A DNA stretch of 64,000 nucleotides from Paenibacillus caseinilyticus (GCF_027533645.1 NZ_JAQAGY010000018.1:1-64000), one strand, 5' to 3'. Shown: positions 24,083 to 34,106, numbered from the stretch's first letter. Made by a program: numbers and translations. Notes: a model not told the origin generated them from the sequence alone.

Positions 24083-25192
24083 TTATTGCGGCTTGGACGG
24101 TTCCGTGTAAGCCAGTGGGGGTTTGGACCCCAGCATGCCGGCAGGCCGCGCTCTCCCGGTTCTCCATTTGTCCGCCGCGTCTTGGACGGTGCCTATGATG
24201 CCTTTGGGGAAGAACAGCGTGACGACAATGAACAGCGCGCCCATCAGGAAGGGCCAGAACTCGGGATACGCTTCACTGAACGTCGTCTTCGCCGCGTTCG
24301 TGATCACGGTGCCGAGGATGGCCCCGATTACGGTGGCCCTGCCTCCGATAGCGACCCACAGCACCATCTCAATGGAGGGTACGATGCCCATCTGGGCAGG
24401 GGAGATAATCCCTTCCTGCAGGACGAACAGGATGCCGGACAAGCCGGCGAGCCCGGCGGAGACACAGTAGATGAACACTTTATAGGCTACCGGGTTGTAG
24501 CCGATGAAGCGGACGCGGTTCTCCGCGTCGCGCACGGCCACCAGAATCTTGCCAAGCCGGCTGGAGGCAAGCCAGAGGCATAGGAGCAGCGTCAAGCCGA
24601 CGGCCGCCACTGTCACGTAATAGAGCATGAGCTTCACGGCGGGATCGCCGAGCGTCAGGCCGAGGAACGTATCGAAGCTCGTCAGTCCGTTGGTGCCGCC
24701 CGTATAGCCCTGCTGTCCCACGAACAGCGTCACCGTGATGATGACGAGCGCCTGGGACAGGATCGAGAAGAAGGTGCCGCGGATCCGGTTGCGGAACGTC
24801 AGGTAGCCGAGCACGAAAGCTGCGGCGGCCGGTACGAGGATAGCCAGAAGCAGGGCCAGCCCCGCCGATTGGAACGGAACCCAGAACCAGGGCAGCTCTT
24901 CCACGCCGCTCCATGACATGAAGTCAGGCAGGCTGTCCGGGGATGCGGCCAGCTTCAGGTGCATTGCCATGCAGTAGGCGCCGAGTCCGAAATACACCCC
25001 GTGGCCGAGGCTCAGGATCCCCGTATATCCCCAGATCAGGTCGAGGCCCATGGCCAGTACGGCATAAGAGAGGAATTTGCCGAGCAGGGAGAGCCGGAAT
25101 TCGGAGAGCACCATGGGAGCGAGCAGCATCAAGGCCAGGAGCCCCAAGCTGAGAATGAGTTTGGTCTTGGTACTGGAGCTGTGCAGCATCAT
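24083..25192 (-). CDS. urtC: Urea ABC transporter permease UrtC
   Basis: A 369-residue LivM-like permease with about nine membrane segments. Typical segments are YAVLAMGLDLIWGYTGILSLGHGVYFGLGAY, QALVIITVTLFVGQQGYTGGTNGLT, RDAENRVRFIGYNPVAYK (the loop contacting the ATPases) and LWVAIGGRATVIGAILGT. The start is one of two adjacent ATGs (25192 or 25189) after GGAG; earlier in-frame codons lie before the ribosome binding site. It pairs with UrtB in the urea channel. urtB ends 32 bp upstream. Confidence 0.94.
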   Translation of the reverse strand: MMLHSSSTKTKLILSLGLLALMLLAPMVLSEFRLSLLGKFLSYAVLAMGLDLIWGYTGILSLGHGVYFGLGAYCMAMHLKLAASPDSLPDFMSWSGVEELPWFWVPFQSAGLALLLAILVPAAAAFVLGYLTFRNRIRGTFFSILSQALVIITVTLFVGQQGYTGGTNGLTSFDTFLGLTLGDPAVKLMLYYVTVAAVGLTLLLCLWLASSRLGKILVAVRDAENRVRFIGYNPVAYKVFIYCVSAGLAGLSGILFVLQEGIISPAQMGIVPSIEMVLWVAIGGRATVIGAILGTVITNAAKTTFSEAYPEFWPFLMGALFIVVTLFFPKGIIGTVQDAADKWRTGRARPAGMLGSKPPLAYTEPSKPQ

Positions 25193-25224
25193 GAGGGTCA
25201 GCACTCCTTCCTTATCGGTATCGA

Positions 25225-26130
25225 TTAATCGAGCGCGCGCGATTTCATCGTGACCAGCCCCGAAGGCCGCCACTGCAGGAACGCGATGATCAGCGTGAAG
25301 ACGATCACCTTGGCCAGCGTGGCGCTGGTAGTATACTCGAAGGCGGTGCTTAGCACGCCGATGCCGAGCGCTCCGGCTACGGTGCCGACCAGCTTGCCGA
25401 CGCCGCCGAGTACGACGACCATGAACGCGTCGACGATGTAGTAGGTGCCGATCGAAGGTCCGATGGGCCCGAGCAGCGTCAAGGCACAGCCAGCGATCCC
25501 GGCCATGCCGGAGCCGAGCGCGAAGCCGAGTGCGTCCACGCGGCCTGTCGAGATGCCGAGGCAGGCGGCCATGCCGCGGTTCTGCATCACGGCCTGCATG
25601 CTGCGCCCGCCGCGGGTGCGGTAGAGATAGAGGTAGATGGCGGTGATGCAGACGATGACAAGGGCGATGATGAACAGCCGCTTATAGGGCAGGGTCAGCT
25701 CCGTGGTGAGGGCAAGGCCGCCTTCCAGCCACTCCGGCGCTTGGACGGCGACATTAGGGGCGCCGAAGATCGTGCGCGCCAACTGCTGCAGCACCAGGGA
25801 GACGCCCCAGGTGGCGAGCAGGCTGTCGAGCGGACGTCCGTATAGGAAGCGGATCAGCGTCTTCTCTAGCAGCCAGCCGATCGCCGCAGCGACGATGAAG
25901 GCGGCGAGGAGCGAGAGAATGAAGTAGTAGCCGAACGCCGAAGCGGGCAGCATCTTCTGGAAGAAGCCTTGAATCATGTACGTCATATAGGCGCCGATCA
26001 TGATGAATTCGCCATGCGCCATATTGATGACGTTCATGAGGCCGAAGGTGATGGCGAGGCCAAGGGCGATTAAAAGCAGGATGGAGCTGAGCGAGATGCC
26101 GTTGAAGAGCTGGAGCAGAAGCAGGCTCAT
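25225..26130 (-). CDS. urtB: Urea ABC transporter permease UrtB
   Basis: A 301-residue LivH-like permease with about eight membrane segments: LIALGLAITFGLMNVINMAHGEFIMIGAY near the N-terminus, RPLDSLLATWGVSLVLQQ, RGMAACLGISTGRVDALGFALGSGMAGIAGCAL, and the C-terminal FLQWRPSGLVTMKSRALD. The NRGMAACLG loop is the ATPase contact. AAAGGAGG lies 9 bases before the ATG. It is separated from urtA by a hairpin that probably lowers its expression relative to the binding protein. Confidence 0.95.
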   Translation of the reverse strand: MSLLLLQLFNGISLSSILLLIALGLAITFGLMNVINMAHGEFIMIGAYMTYMIQGFFQKMLPASAFGYYFILSLLAAFIVAAAIGWLLEKTLIRFLYGRPLDSLLATWGVSLVLQQLARTIFGAPNVAVQAPEWLEGGLALTTELTLPYKRLFIIALVIVCITAIYLYLYRTRGGRSMQAVMQNRGMAACLGISTGRVDALGFALGSGMAGIAGCALTLLGPIGPSIGTYYIVDAFMVVVLGGVGKLVGTVAGALGIGVLSTAFEYTTSATLAKVIVFTLIIAFLQWRPSGLVTMKSRALD

Positions 26131-26195
26131 CGTCTATGCCTCCTTTGGGGCTGTTGAGTCTAATCGATTCGTGCAGGACGGGCAGGGCAGGGAGG

Positions 26196-26232
26196 TAAAA
26201 CCGAGGGACTGCCCGAAGGCAGCCCCTTTTTA
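26196..26232 (-). terminator. Attenuating hairpin between urtA and urtB
   Basis: GGGGCTGCC TTCG GGCAGTCCC (minus strand) has a stable UUCG tetraloop and is followed by a broken T tract. It looks like a partial terminator or mRNA-stabilising stem between the binding-protein gene and the membrane genes. Confidence 0.6.
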
Positions 26233-26291
26233 TGTTTCTGTCTGAGGTTCCGAGGTCGTTGTCGCTTGTCACATGGTTCCTTGCGTTCCCC

Positions 26292-27560
26292 CTACTTCTT
26301 GGTCACTTTGGCGCCCCACGGGTAGCTCTTCAGGAAGGGGTCCGGCTTCTTCGGTTCCCCGGAGTTCCATACTTCCTTGAACTGTCCGTCCGCCTGGACT
26401 TCGCCGATTCTTACGGTTTTGTAGACGTGCTGGTTGTCGCCGTCGATCTTGACCTTGCCGCCGGGGGCATTCCATTCGATGCCCTTGGCCGCTTCCTTTA
26501 CCTTGTCGACTTCGAAGGAGCCCGCCTTCTTCACCGCTTCCGCCCACAGATAGACGCCGAAGTAGCCGGCTTCGATCGGATCATCGGTTACGCGGTCCTT
26601 GCCGTATTTCGCTTTATAGGCTTCGACGAACTTCTTGTTCTCCGGCGTATCGGTCGTCTGGAAGTAGTTCCATGCGGCATAGTGTCCTTCGAGGACGGAG
26701 GCGCCGATCCCGCGGATTTCCTCCTCGGCGACCGAGACGGACAGGGTGGTGAGATCCTTGGAGGAGATGCCTGCGTCCTTCAGCTGTTTGAAGAAGGCCA
26801 CGTTGCTGTCTCCGTTCAGGGTATTGAAGACGACATCAGGCTTTTCCTTCTTGATTTTCGAAATGATCGTATTGTAATCCGTATGGCCAAGCGGCGTATA
26901 TTCTTCTGCAATCAGCGTTCCGCCCTCCGCCTTCAGCTGTTCCTTGATAATCTTGTTGGCCGTTCTAGGGAAGACATAGTCGGAGCCGAGGAGGAAGAAC
27001 TTCTTGCCCTTGTTCTCGAGCAGCCAGGAGACCGCAGGTACGATCTGCTGGTTGGTGGTCGCGCCGGTATAGAAGATGTTCGGAGAGGCTTCGAGGCCTT
27101 CATATTGTACAGGGTAGAAGAACAGCCCCTTGTTCTGCTCGATAACCGGCAGTACCGCTTTGCGGCTCGCCGATGTCCATCCGCCGAAGATCACGACGGC
27201 TTTGTCCTTCTGGAGGAGCTTCTTCGTTTTCTCCGCAAAGGTCGGCCAATCGGAGGCGCCGTCTTCGACGATCGGCTTGATCTGCTTGCCGAGCACGCCG
27301 CCCGCCTTGTTGATCTCTTCGATCGCCATCAGGGTCGCATCCCGTACCGATACTTCGCTGATGGACATGGTTCCGGTCAGGGAGTGAAGAACGCCCACCG
27401 GGACGGTGTCGCCGCCGGATGCCGCAGTCCCGGACTTCGGTTCAGCGGTTGTGCCGGAACCGGAGGTGGCTGTCGGCTTGGCGGCGCAGCCGGCCAGCAA
27501 CGCGGACAGCGACAAGCTGACGGCCAGTAGTGCGGTGAGTCCTCTTGTTCTAGGTTTCAT
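26292..27560 (-). CDS. urtA: Urea ABC transporter substrate-binding lipoprotein UrtA
   Basis: 422 residues with a lipoprotein signal (LSALLAGC, lipidated Cys near residue 24), a Ser/Thr/Gly linker and a type I periplasmic-binding fold. Diagnostic segments are [74 protein letters not shown] and [11 protein letters not shown], all typical of UrtA/FmdD urea or short-chain amide receptors. GGGGGAG lies 8 bases before the ATG. First gene of urtABCDE; its promoter carries a GlnR/TnrA box over the -35, so expression should rise in nitrogen limitation. Confidence 0.95.
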   Translation of the reverse strand: MKPRTRGLTALLAVSLSLSALLAGCAAKPTATSGSGTTAEPKSGTAASGGDTVPVGVLHSLTGTMSISEVSVRDATLMAIEEINKAGGVLGKQIKPIVEDGASDWPTFAEKTKKLLQKDKAVVIFGGWTSASRKAVLPVIEQNKGLFFYPVQYEGLEASPNIFYTGATTNQQIVPAVSWLLENKGKKFFLLGSDYVFPRTANKIIKEQLKAEGGTLIAEEYTPLGHTDYNTIISKIKKEKPDVVFNTLNGDSNVAFFKQLKDAGISSKDLTTLSVSVAEEEIRGIGASVLEGHYAAWNYFQTTDTPENKKFVEAYKAKYGKDRVTDDPIEAGYFGVYLWAEAVKKAGSFEVDKVKEAAKGIEWNAPGGKVKIDGDNQHVYKTVRIGEVQADGQFKEVWNSGEPKKPDPFLKSYPWGAKVTKK

Positions 27561-27651
27561 TGATTCCACTCCCCCATAATGTTGGTAGTTCACCGTGAAT
27601 CCTCATATCCAGGATGGAAAAGCCAGGAAGCTGAAGCAACTCACATGCCCT

Positions 27652-27691
27652 ACTATAGGGGAATGATATTTGTGTGTCAATATAGTTAACA
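27652..27691 (-). promoter_or_regulatory. urtA promoter with GlnR/TnrA box over the -35
   Basis: On the minus strand TTGACA (complement of 27675-27680) and TATAGT (complement of 27652-27657) are spaced by 17 bases. The 17-bp box TGTCAATATAGTTAACA at 27675-27691 is a perfect TGTNA-N7-TNACA and shares the -35. That position fits repression by GlnR in nitrogen excess. Confidence 0.85.
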
Positions 27692-27799
27692 TAAAATGTT
27701 TATCTTTTGGAATTTGTTCTTTTTGATCCGTCATGGTGTTATATATGCCTGATATATTTCCAAAATTCGGGGGAAAAGCGGATTATCTTATCTTTTTCA

Positions 27800-27816
27800 T
27801 GTAATTTAAAATTACA
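27800..27816 (+). promoter_or_regulatory. GlnR/TnrA box upstream of the ureA promoter
   Basis: TGTAATTTAAAATTACA is a perfect palindromic TGTNA-N7-TNACA box. Its centre is about 50 bp before the predicted start of transcription, the position used by TnrA (or Paenibacillus GlnR) as an activator. Confidence 0.85.
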
Positions 27817-27823
27817 TAAAAGG

Positions 27824-27852
27824 TTTACAGAGGTTGGAATGGCGAATATAAT
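27824..27852 (+). promoter_or_regulatory. SigA promoter of the urease operon
   Basis: TTTACA (27824-27829) and TATAAT (27847-27852) are spaced by 17 bases, 75 bp before the ureA start. Confidence 0.85.
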
Positions 27853-27927
27853 AGAGATAAGAAAACATGAATATTCGGGTTTAAGAGCAAACGGTTGATT
27901 AATCGAAGGATAGGATGGAGGCCTGAC

Positions 27928-28260
27928 ATGTACCTGACAGAAAGGGAGAAGGAAAAGCTGTTGATTACGGTAGCGGCCGATCTTGCAAGGCGGCGGCTGG
28001 CCCGCGGCGTCAAGCTGAACTATCCGGAGAGCGTGGCGCTGATTACATCGGAGATTATGGAAGGAGCCCGGGACGGCCTCACCGTAGCCCATTTGATGCA
28101 GTATGGTACCACCGTGCTGACCTCAGACCAAGTCATGGAGGGTGTGCCGGAGATGATCCACGAGGTGCAGGTGGAGGCGACATTCCCGGACGGTACGAAG
28201 CTCGTCACTGTGCATCAGCCGATTCGTGCGCAAGCCGCAGCCGGCAGCGAGAATCCTTAG
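27928..28260 (+). CDS. ureA: Urease gamma subunit
   Basis: 110 residues, the standard UreA size. The protein begins [20 protein letters not shown] and contains the conserved [21 protein letters not shown] and [24 protein letters not shown], the signature of the gamma chain. The ATG at 27928 follows GGAGG at 6 bases. It is a structural, non-catalytic part of the urease trimer (urea to ammonia and carbamate). First gene of ureABCFGD. Confidence 0.97.
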   Translation: MYLTEREKEKLLITVAADLARRRLARGVKLNYPESVALITSEIMEGARDGLTVAHLMQYGTTVLTSDQVMEGVPEMIHEVQVEATFPDGTKLVTVHQPIRAQAAAGSENP

Positions 28261-28337
28261 TAAGCAATATATGTAAGCATAGATGACATTACTACATGTC
28301 CGGGTGAATCCGGCACAGGGAAGGGAGCGGGAAGTTT

Positions 28338-28703
28338 ATGATTCCAGGGGAATACCGCGTACGGACTGGCAGTATTGAACTCAACGCCGGCAAGGAGAAA
28401 GCGGATCTTATCATTGTCAATACGGGAGACCGTCCCGTTCAGGTGGGCTCGCACTACCATTTCTTTGAAGTGAACCGCGCCCTGCAGTTTGACCGTGAGG
28501 CCGCCTTCGGCATGCGTCTGGATATTCCGGCCGGTACCGCCGTCCGCTTCGAGCCCGGTGAGGAGAAGCCAGTGAAGCTGGTGGAGCTGGGGGGAGACCG
28601 GTTGTCGTACGGCTTGAACCATCTCTCCAGAGGCAGCGTGCGCCGGGGACAGCTGAGCGGACCGGTCCGGATTCGGTTGACCGAATGGGAGGAGGGCATG
28701 TAA
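28338..28703 (+). CDS. ureB: Urease beta subunit
   Basis: 121 residues: [76 protein letters not shown], the beta-chain signature. It forms the beta-barrel shell around the alpha subunit. GGGAGCGGG precedes the ATG. ureC starts immediately after its stop codon. Confidence 0.97.
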   Translation: MIPGEYRVRTGSIELNAGKEKADLIIVNTGDRPVQVGSHYHFFEVNRALQFDREAAFGMRLDIPAGTAVRFEPGEEKPVKLVELGGDRLSYGLNHLSRGSVRRGQLSGPVRIRLTEWEEGM

Positions 28704-30440
28704 TTGGCGCATATGGACCGTAATGCCTACGCTCTAACCTTCGGGCCGACGACAGGGGATGCCGTGCGGCTGGCGGATACGGAATTGTGGGCGGTGGTTG
28801 AGGAGGACCGCACCGTCTACGGGGACGAGTGCAAATTCGGCGGCGGCAAAGTCATCCGGGACGGAATGGGGCAATCGAGCCGCCATACGCGGGATCAGGG
28901 CGTGCTCGACACCTTGATTACGAACGCGTTGATCATTGATCACAGCGGCATTGTCAAGGCGGATATCGGCATCAAGGATGGCCTCATCATCGGGATTGGC
29001 AAAGCGGGCAACCCGGATATCATGGACGGAGTGGATCCGAATATGATCGTCGGAGCTTCGACGGAAGTCATTGCGGGTGAGGGGAAGATCATTACGGCGG
29101 GCGGGATCGACACGCACATTCATTATATATGTCCGCAGCAGATCGAAACGGCGCTCTCTTCCGGTGTGACGACCATGATTGGCGGCGGCACGGGACCCGC
29201 GGCCGGCACAAGCGCTACGACCTGCACCCCGGGGGCTTGGCACATGTACCGGATGCTCGAAGCGGCAGAGGCGTTCCCGATGAATCTCGGCTTTACCGGC
29301 AAAGGGAATGCCTCGTTCCCTGAGCCCCTCGCCGAGCAGGTGGAGGCGGGAGCCATCGGCCTGAAGCTTCACGAGGACTGGGGGACGACGCCGGCAGCCA
29401 TCGACACGTGTCTCGGTGTAGCCGACCGGTATGACGTTCAGGTCGCGATCCATACGGATACGCTGAACGAGTCGGGCTTCGTGGAGGATACGGTCCGGGC
29501 GATCGGCGGTCGTACGATTCATACCTATCATACGGAAGGGGCAGGGGGAGGGCATGCGCCGGATATTATCCGGATCGCCTCGGAGCTGAACGTGCTTCCC
29601 TCCTCCACGAACCCTACCCGTCCTTATACGGTGAATACGGTCGAAGAACACCTTGACATGCTCATGGTATGCCACCATCTCGACAGCCGGATTCCCGAAG
29701 ACGTCGCGTTCGCCGACTCCCGGATCCGGCCTGAGACGATCGCAGCGGAAGACATTCTGCACGATATGGGCGTCTTCTCGATGATCTCCTCCGATTCCCA
29801 GGCGATGGGAAGGGTGGGAGAGGTCATCACCCGCACCTGGCAGACAGCGGATAAGATGAAGCAACAGCGCGGACATCTGCCTACACCGGATGAGGGGGCG
29901 GCCCCGGACCCACAAGAGGAGAATGACAACTTCCGCATCAAACGCTATGTGGCGAAGTACACGATCAATCCGGCGATCACCCATGGCATCTCCCATTTGG
30001 TCGGTTCCGTAGAAACAGGCAAGCTCGCCGATCTTGTCGTGTGGACGCCCGCCTTCTTCGGCGTGAAGCCCGACATGGTGGTGAAGGGCGGCATGATCGC
30101 CTTCGCCCAGATGGGCGATCCGAATGCTTCGATTCCGACGCCGCAGCCGGTCTTCGGGCGTCCGATGTTCGGCGCCTTCGGCCGCGCGCTGAACCACTGC
30201 ATCACCTTCGTATCGCAGGCCGCTTACGATAAGGGCGTACACCGCGAGCTCGGTCTGCAGAAGCGTATCGAGCCGGTGAAAAACTGCCGCAGCGTAACGA
30301 AGAAGGATATGATCCATAACGGGGAGACGCCGAAGATTGAGGTGAATCCCGACACGTATGAAGTCAAGGTGGACGGGAAGGCCGTGACATGCGACCCGGT
30401 CAGCGTGCTGCCGATGGCGCAGCGTTACTTCTTATTCTAA
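28704..30440 (+). CDS. ureC: Urease alpha (catalytic) subunit
   Basis: 578 residues with every catalytic element: H138 and H140 (HIHYICPQQ), K221 (LKLHEDWG, carbamylated, bridging both nickels), H250, H276 ([12 protein letters not shown]), mobile-flap C323 and H324 (MVCHHLDSR), and D364 (SSDSQAMGR). It hydrolyses urea at a di-nickel centre in the cytoplasm. The TTG directly after the ureB stop has GGAGGG at 7 bases; an ATG three codons later is the alternative start. It ends with the usual PMAQRYFLF. Confidence 0.98.
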   Translation: MAHMDRNAYALTFGPTTGDAVRLADTELWAVVEEDRTVYGDECKFGGGKVIRDGMGQSSRHTRDQGVLDTLITNALIIDHSGIVKADIGIKDGLIIGIGKAGNPDIMDGVDPNMIVGASTEVIAGEGKIITAGGIDTHIHYICPQQIETALSSGVTTMIGGGTGPAAGTSATTCTPGAWHMYRMLEAAEAFPMNLGFTGKGNASFPEPLAEQVEAGAIGLKLHEDWGTTPAAIDTCLGVADRYDVQVAIHTDTLNESGFVEDTVRAIGGRTIHTYHTEGAGGGHAPDIIRIASELNVLPSSTNPTRPYTVNTVEEHLDMLMVCHHLDSRIPEDVAFADSRIRPETIAAEDILHDMGVFSMISSDSQAMGRVGEVITRTWQTADKMKQQRGHLPTPDEGAAPDPQEENDNFRIKRYVAKYTINPAITHGISHLVGSVETGKLADLVVWTPAFFGVKPDMVVKGGMIAFAQMGDPNASIPTPQPVFGRPMFGAFGRALNHCITFVSQAAYDKGVHRELGLQKRIEPVKNCRSVTKKDMIHNGETPKIEVNPDTYEVKVDGKAVTCDPVSVLPMAQRYFLF

Positions 30441-30501
30441 GGAGAGGCCATGGGCAGAGCTGCTGAATTCGTACATAACACCATGGAAAGGGGCGCGGGG
30501 T

Positions 30502-31203
30502 ATGCAGCACTTCGAGGGCTTCTCGTGGCTGGCCTATACGCAGCTTCTGGATTCGGCACTGCCGATCGGCGGATTCTCGCACTCGTTCGGACTGGAGACC
30601 TTGGTACAGGAAGGGCGGCTGGAGAAGCCGGAGCAGCTCAGGCGTTATATTGAAGAGATGCTCTTCCACAGCTGGGCGCCTGTCGATGCGTTGGCCGTCA
30701 AGGCCGTATACTTGTACGGAGCCGAGCGGCGGTGGGAGGATCTCTGGCTGGTCGACCGTACCCAGCATGTGCAGCGGGCGGCCAGCGAAACGCGGGAAGG
30801 CGTCGCCAAAATGGGGCGGAGGCTCTACCAGCTTGCGAAGTCGGTGTACCCGGACCTGGGCTGGGAGCCCTTGGCCGGAGCGATCGCCCGCAAAGAATGC
30901 ATCGGCACCCATCCCCTGATCCACGGCTGGATCTCACGTGAGCTTGGTGTCCCGCTGGATAGGGCTGCGGAGGGGTACCTGTATACCTGCACGATGACCT
31001 GCATTAACAGCGGGCTGCGGCTGATGTCGCTCGGACAGACGGAAGGCCAGCGGCTGCTGGCCTCCCTTCTTCCTTTGATTGAGTCATCGTGGAAGACGGC
31101 GGCAGCGCTGGATCCGTTGGAGGACGGCTATGGGAGCAGTCCGCAGGCCGAAATCGGAATGATGCGGCACGAAGGGTTGTATTCCCGGTTGTTTATGTCC
31201 TGA
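30502..31203 (+). CDS. ureF: Urease accessory protein UreF
   Basis: A 233-residue all-helical protein with the UreF signatures LLDSALPIGGFSHSFGLETLV at about residues 15-35, HVQRAASETREGVAKMGRRLYQLA, THPLIHGWISRELGVPL and CTMTCINSGLRLMSLGQTEGQRLL. UreF bridges UreD and UreG in the complex that activates apo-urease. It follows ureC by 61 bp; no ureE lies between them, unlike in many urease operons. Confidence 0.95.
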   Translation: MQHFEGFSWLAYTQLLDSALPIGGFSHSFGLETLVQEGRLEKPEQLRRYIEEMLFHSWAPVDALAVKAVYLYGAERRWEDLWLVDRTQHVQRAASETREGVAKMGRRLYQLAKSVYPDLGWEPLAGAIARKECIGTHPLIHGWISRELGVPLDRAAEGYLYTCTMTCINSGLRLMSLGQTEGQRLLASLLPLIESSWKTAAALDPLEDGYGSSPQAEIGMMRHEGLYSRLFMS

Positions 31204-31277
31204 AGAGGCAGCGGTACAGGGGAGGATTCTTTCCCTGATTTGTCCACTACTAATGTAACCCTAAGGAGGGCTTGACT

Positions 31278-31940
31278 ATGTGCCAAGGCAGCAATCATCA
31301 TCATCACGGATGGGAAACACCGGAGGGCCGCCGGCAGGAGCGGCCGATGCGCATCGGGATCGGCGGGCCGGTCGGATCGGGGAAGACCGCTCTGGTCGAG
31401 CGGCTGGCGCGCAGACTCGGCAGCAAGTACAGCATCGCTGTCATTACGAACGATATCTATACGAAGGAAGACGCGAATATTCTGATTCGGTCCGAAGCGC
31501 TGGCGGCCGACCGGATTATCGGCGTGGAGACCGGAGGCTGTCCCCATACGGCCATCCGTGAAGACGCTTCGATGAACTTCGAGGCGATCGAGGAGCTCGA
31601 AGGCCGCTTCTCCCATCTGGACATCATCTTCATCGAGAGCGGAGGAGATAATCTGGCTGCCGCTTTCAGTCCGGAGCTTGTGGACCGCTTCATCTATATC
31701 ATCGACGTCGCTCAAGGCGAGAAGATCCCGCGCAAGGGCGGTCCCGGCATTATGCGTTCCGATATGCTCATTATCAACAAGATCGACTTGGCTCCGCATG
31801 TAGGCGCTTCTCTCCAAGTGATGGAAGAGGATACGGTGAAGATGAGAGGGAGCAAGCCGTTCGTCTTCTCCAACCTCTTCAACGGCCAAGGCTTGGATGA
31901 CATCGTAAGCTGGGTGGAACACGAATACAGCCATGCCTAG
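31278..31940 (+). CDS. ureG: Urease accessory GTPase UreG with His-rich N-terminus
   Basis: 220 residues. The SIMIBI GTPase core has the P-loop GPVGSGKT (residues 30-37), [12 protein letters not shown], the nickel-binding CPH motif (C88-P89-H90 in [13 protein letters not shown]) and the base-binding NKIDL. The first 23 residues include four consecutive His (7-10) and a Cys at position 2, an extra metal-binding stretch ahead of the core. UreG couples GTP hydrolysis to nickel delivery into UreC. The ATG at 31278 has AAGGAGG at 8 bases. It overlaps ureD by 8 bases. Confidence 0.96.
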   Translation: MCQGSNHHHHGWETPEGRRQERPMRIGIGGPVGSGKTALVERLARRLGSKYSIAVITNDIYTKEDANILIRSEALAADRIIGVETGGCPHTAIREDASMNFEAIEELEGRFSHLDIIFIESGGDNLAAAFSPELVDRFIYIIDVAQGEKIPRKGGPGIMRSDMLIINKIDLAPHVGASLQVMEEDTVKMRGSKPFVFSNLFNGQGLDDIVSWVEHEYSHA

Positions 31941-32778
31941 GGTCACCGGCTCCATCGCGGCGGCTCTCACGCGGACCGGCGGAGCCACACAGCTGCAGTC
32001 CCATTCCCAGTCGTACCCGCTGAAGATCGCCAAGACGTTTCCGTTCCCGGGCCAGTCCCTGGGCGTGTATGTGATGGATGCTTCCCCGGGGATCATGGCC
32101 GGGGACCGCTACGATCTGCAGTGGCGATTCCGGGAAGGCACGCGCGCTTATATCACGAACCAGTCCTACACCAAGGTGCATCCTTCCCGCAGAGGGGAGG
32201 ATCAGCCTTGGCATCCGAGCGCACAGCGGCAGAGCTTGGTGCTGGGCCCGGACAGCTACGTGGAGTATATGCCGGAGCCGCTGATGCTCTATGCGGATGC
32301 GGTACTGGATGCTGTCACCTCCATCGAGATGAAGAGCGGCTCCTCGTTATTCCTCAGCGATATCGTTTGTCCGGGGCGGAGCCATCGGGGCGAGACTTTT
32401 CACTACGAGCGCTACGCCAATAGGCTTACGGTGTCGTACGAGGATGAGCTCATCTTCAGCGGACGGCAGAAGGTAGAGCCGGGCAGGTCCGATCCGCGGT
32501 CTGTCTCCCGCTGGGATACCTATACGCATGCGGGCAGCTTGTATCTCTTCTCGGACCGGATCCGCACCGAGCATGCGCAAGCACTGCGTACCCGAATGGA
32601 AGAGCGGTATGCCGCCTTCCCACAGCTATACTTTGGCAGCTCGATGACCTATAAGCACGGTCTGGCGGTGCAGGTGCTCGGTCTGCGGGTATACGAAATC
32701 CAGGAGCTGCTGGAGGATGTTTGGGGTTTTCTCCGAAGTGAAATCTTCGGGCTGGAGCCCCTTCGGGTTCCGAAGTAG
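31933..32778 (+). CDS. ureD: Urease accessory protein UreD (UreH)
   Basis: 281 residues with the UreD pattern: [37 protein letters not shown] (docking part), [29 protein letters not shown] and [30 protein letters not shown]. UreD contacts apo-urease and provides a tunnel for nickel. Its start lies 8 bases inside ureG, so the two are translationally coupled. Last gene of the operon before a terminator. Confidence 0.95.
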   Translation: MPRVTGSIAAALTRTGGATQLQSHSQSYPLKIAKTFPFPGQSLGVYVMDASPGIMAGDRYDLQWRFREGTRAYITNQSYTKVHPSRRGEDQPWHPSAQRQSLVLGPDSYVEYMPEPLMLYADAVLDAVTSIEMKSGSSLFLSDIVCPGRSHRGETFHYERYANRLTVSYEDELIFSGRQKVEPGRSDPRSVSRWDTYTHAGSLYLFSDRIRTEHAQALRTRMEERYAAFPQLYFGSSMTYKHGLAVQVLGLRVYEIQELLEDVWGFLRSEIFGLEPLRVPK

Positions 32779-32812
32779 CCGGCACAACGTAACGTTCACG
32801 CAGTAGACCACT

Positions 32813-32839
32813 GCCGGGATCTTCGGATTCCGGCTTTTT
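32813..32839 (+). terminator. Terminator of the urease operon
   Basis: GCCGG...ATC TTCG GAT...CCGGC with a UUCG tetraloop and five T. Confidence 0.88.
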
Positions 32840-32959
32840 GCCGTTCCGTTCTCCCGGCATGGATTGATTGATCTCAAGCCCCGCAAGGCAACTTGTTGCA
32901 AAGCGTTCATAAGTTGGGGGCGACATATCGACAATATTTTGAACTCCCCCCCTCCTTTG

Positions 32960-32988
32960 TTGTCAAACGTCCCCCTGGTTGATATTAT
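32960..32988 (+). promoter_or_regulatory. SigA promoter of ctaB
   Basis: TTGTCA (32960-32965) and TATTAT (32983-32988) are spaced by 17 bases, 86 bp before the TTG start. Confidence 0.7.
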
Positions 32989-33074
32989 TAAGGGGATTCG
33001 TTTAGCAAAGAACTGATGCATGCTACGATAGGTTTGTCTGGTTATAGAAGCTTCACACAAGGAGGTAACACGAA

Positions 33075-34025
33075 TTGAAGGAACAAGCAAGCCTCGAACT
33101 GGGTGTCGAGACGGCGGCCGCAGCGGCGGATCCGGCGGCGGGGACGTCTGCCAGCTGGAGGGATTTCGTTCAATTGGCCAAGCCCGGCATCCTGTTTTCC
33201 AACTCCATGACGGCGTTCGGCGGGTTCTGGGTCGCTTCGGCTTGGAACATCAATTGGGTCACGATGATATTCGCACTGCTTGGAACCGCATTGGTCATGG
33301 CTTCCGGCTGTGTGCTTAATAATTACTTGGACCGCGATATGGACAACAAGATGGAGCGGACGAAGAAGCGGGCGCTGGTAACCGGCACGATCTCTCCGCA
33401 GACCGTGCTCTGGTATGGATTCCTCTTGGGTGTGCTCGGATTGGCTACGCTGTGGTTCGGCGCGAATCCGATCTCGGCACTGCTCGGTCTGATCGGACTG
33501 TTCCTCTACGTATGGATTTACACGGCCTGGTTCAAGCGGACTTCGGTCTGGAGCACTTTCATGGGAAGTTTCTCCGGAGCCGTACCGCCGATGATCGGCT
33601 ATTGCGCCGTGACGCCTGAACTCGATGCCGGAGCATGGATTCTGTTCGGGATCATGTTCTTGTGGCAGCCGCCCCACTTCTGGGCGCTGGGCATCCGGCG
33701 GATGGAGGAGTACCGTGCCGCGGGCTTCCCGCTGCTGCCGGTCGTTAAGGGAACTTATATTACGAAGATGAGCATGATCCGCTATATCGTGCTGCTCGTT
33801 CCGGTTTCCATGCTGCTCTATGTGTATGAGTACGTGAATATTTATTATTTCTTAGCCGCGGCGGGTATGGGGCTTTACTGGGCATTCCTTTGTTTGAAGG
33901 GCTACAAACTCGACGGGGAAGAAGAAGTGCTCTGGGCGAAGAAGATGTTCATCTACTCGGTCAACTACTTGATGCTGCTCTTCATCATCATGATCGTGTG
34001 CACGAAGGGCGGACCGCTCGGCTAA
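33075..34025 (+). CDS. ctaB: Protoheme IX farnesyltransferase (heme O synthase)
   Basis: A 316-residue UbiA-family prenyltransferase with about nine membrane segments. The first Asp-rich motif is NNYLDRDMDNKMERTKKR (about residues 86-103), and YTAWFKRTSVWSTFMGSFSGAVPPMIGY and LWQPPHFWALGIRRMEEYRAAGFPLLP follow, all diagnostic for CtaB. It converts heme B to heme O for the terminal oxidase. The TTG start has AAGGAGG at 9 bases. The next gene is a SCO copper chaperone, also needed for cytochrome oxidase assembly. Confidence 0.95.
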   Translation: MKEQASLELGVETAAAAADPAAGTSASWRDFVQLAKPGILFSNSMTAFGGFWVASAWNINWVTMIFALLGTALVMASGCVLNNYLDRDMDNKMERTKKRALVTGTISPQTVLWYGFLLGVLGLATLWFGANPISALLGLIGLFLYVWIYTAWFKRTSVWSTFMGSFSGAVPPMIGYCAVTPELDAGAWILFGIMFLWQPPHFWALGIRRMEEYRAAGFPLLPVVKGTYITKMSMIRYIVLLVPVSMLLYVYEYVNIYYFLAAAGMGLYWAFLCLKGYKLDGEEEVLWAKKMFIYSVNYLMLLFIIMIVCTKGGPLG

Positions 34026-34053
34026 AGAGAATCATCATACCTGTATGAATTAG

Positions 34054-34086
34054 GATCCCATGGCCTGCGCCTGGGATTTATTTTTT
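34054..34086 (+). terminator. Probable terminator after ctaB
   Basis: ATCCCA/TGGGAT forms the stem with GC-rich inner bases and TTTATTTTTT follows. It overlaps the beginning of the leader of the SCO gene, so read-through is possible. Confidence 0.65.
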
Positions 34087-34106
34087 GAGCGAAGGGAAGA
34101 GAGCAC

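Noticed and set aside
28734-30317. A 527-codon open frame antisense to ureC
   Set aside because: It mirrors the codon structure of ureC, has no ribosome binding site and encodes a His/Arg/Asp-rich sequence without a fold. Long antisense frames are expected in GC-rich genes.
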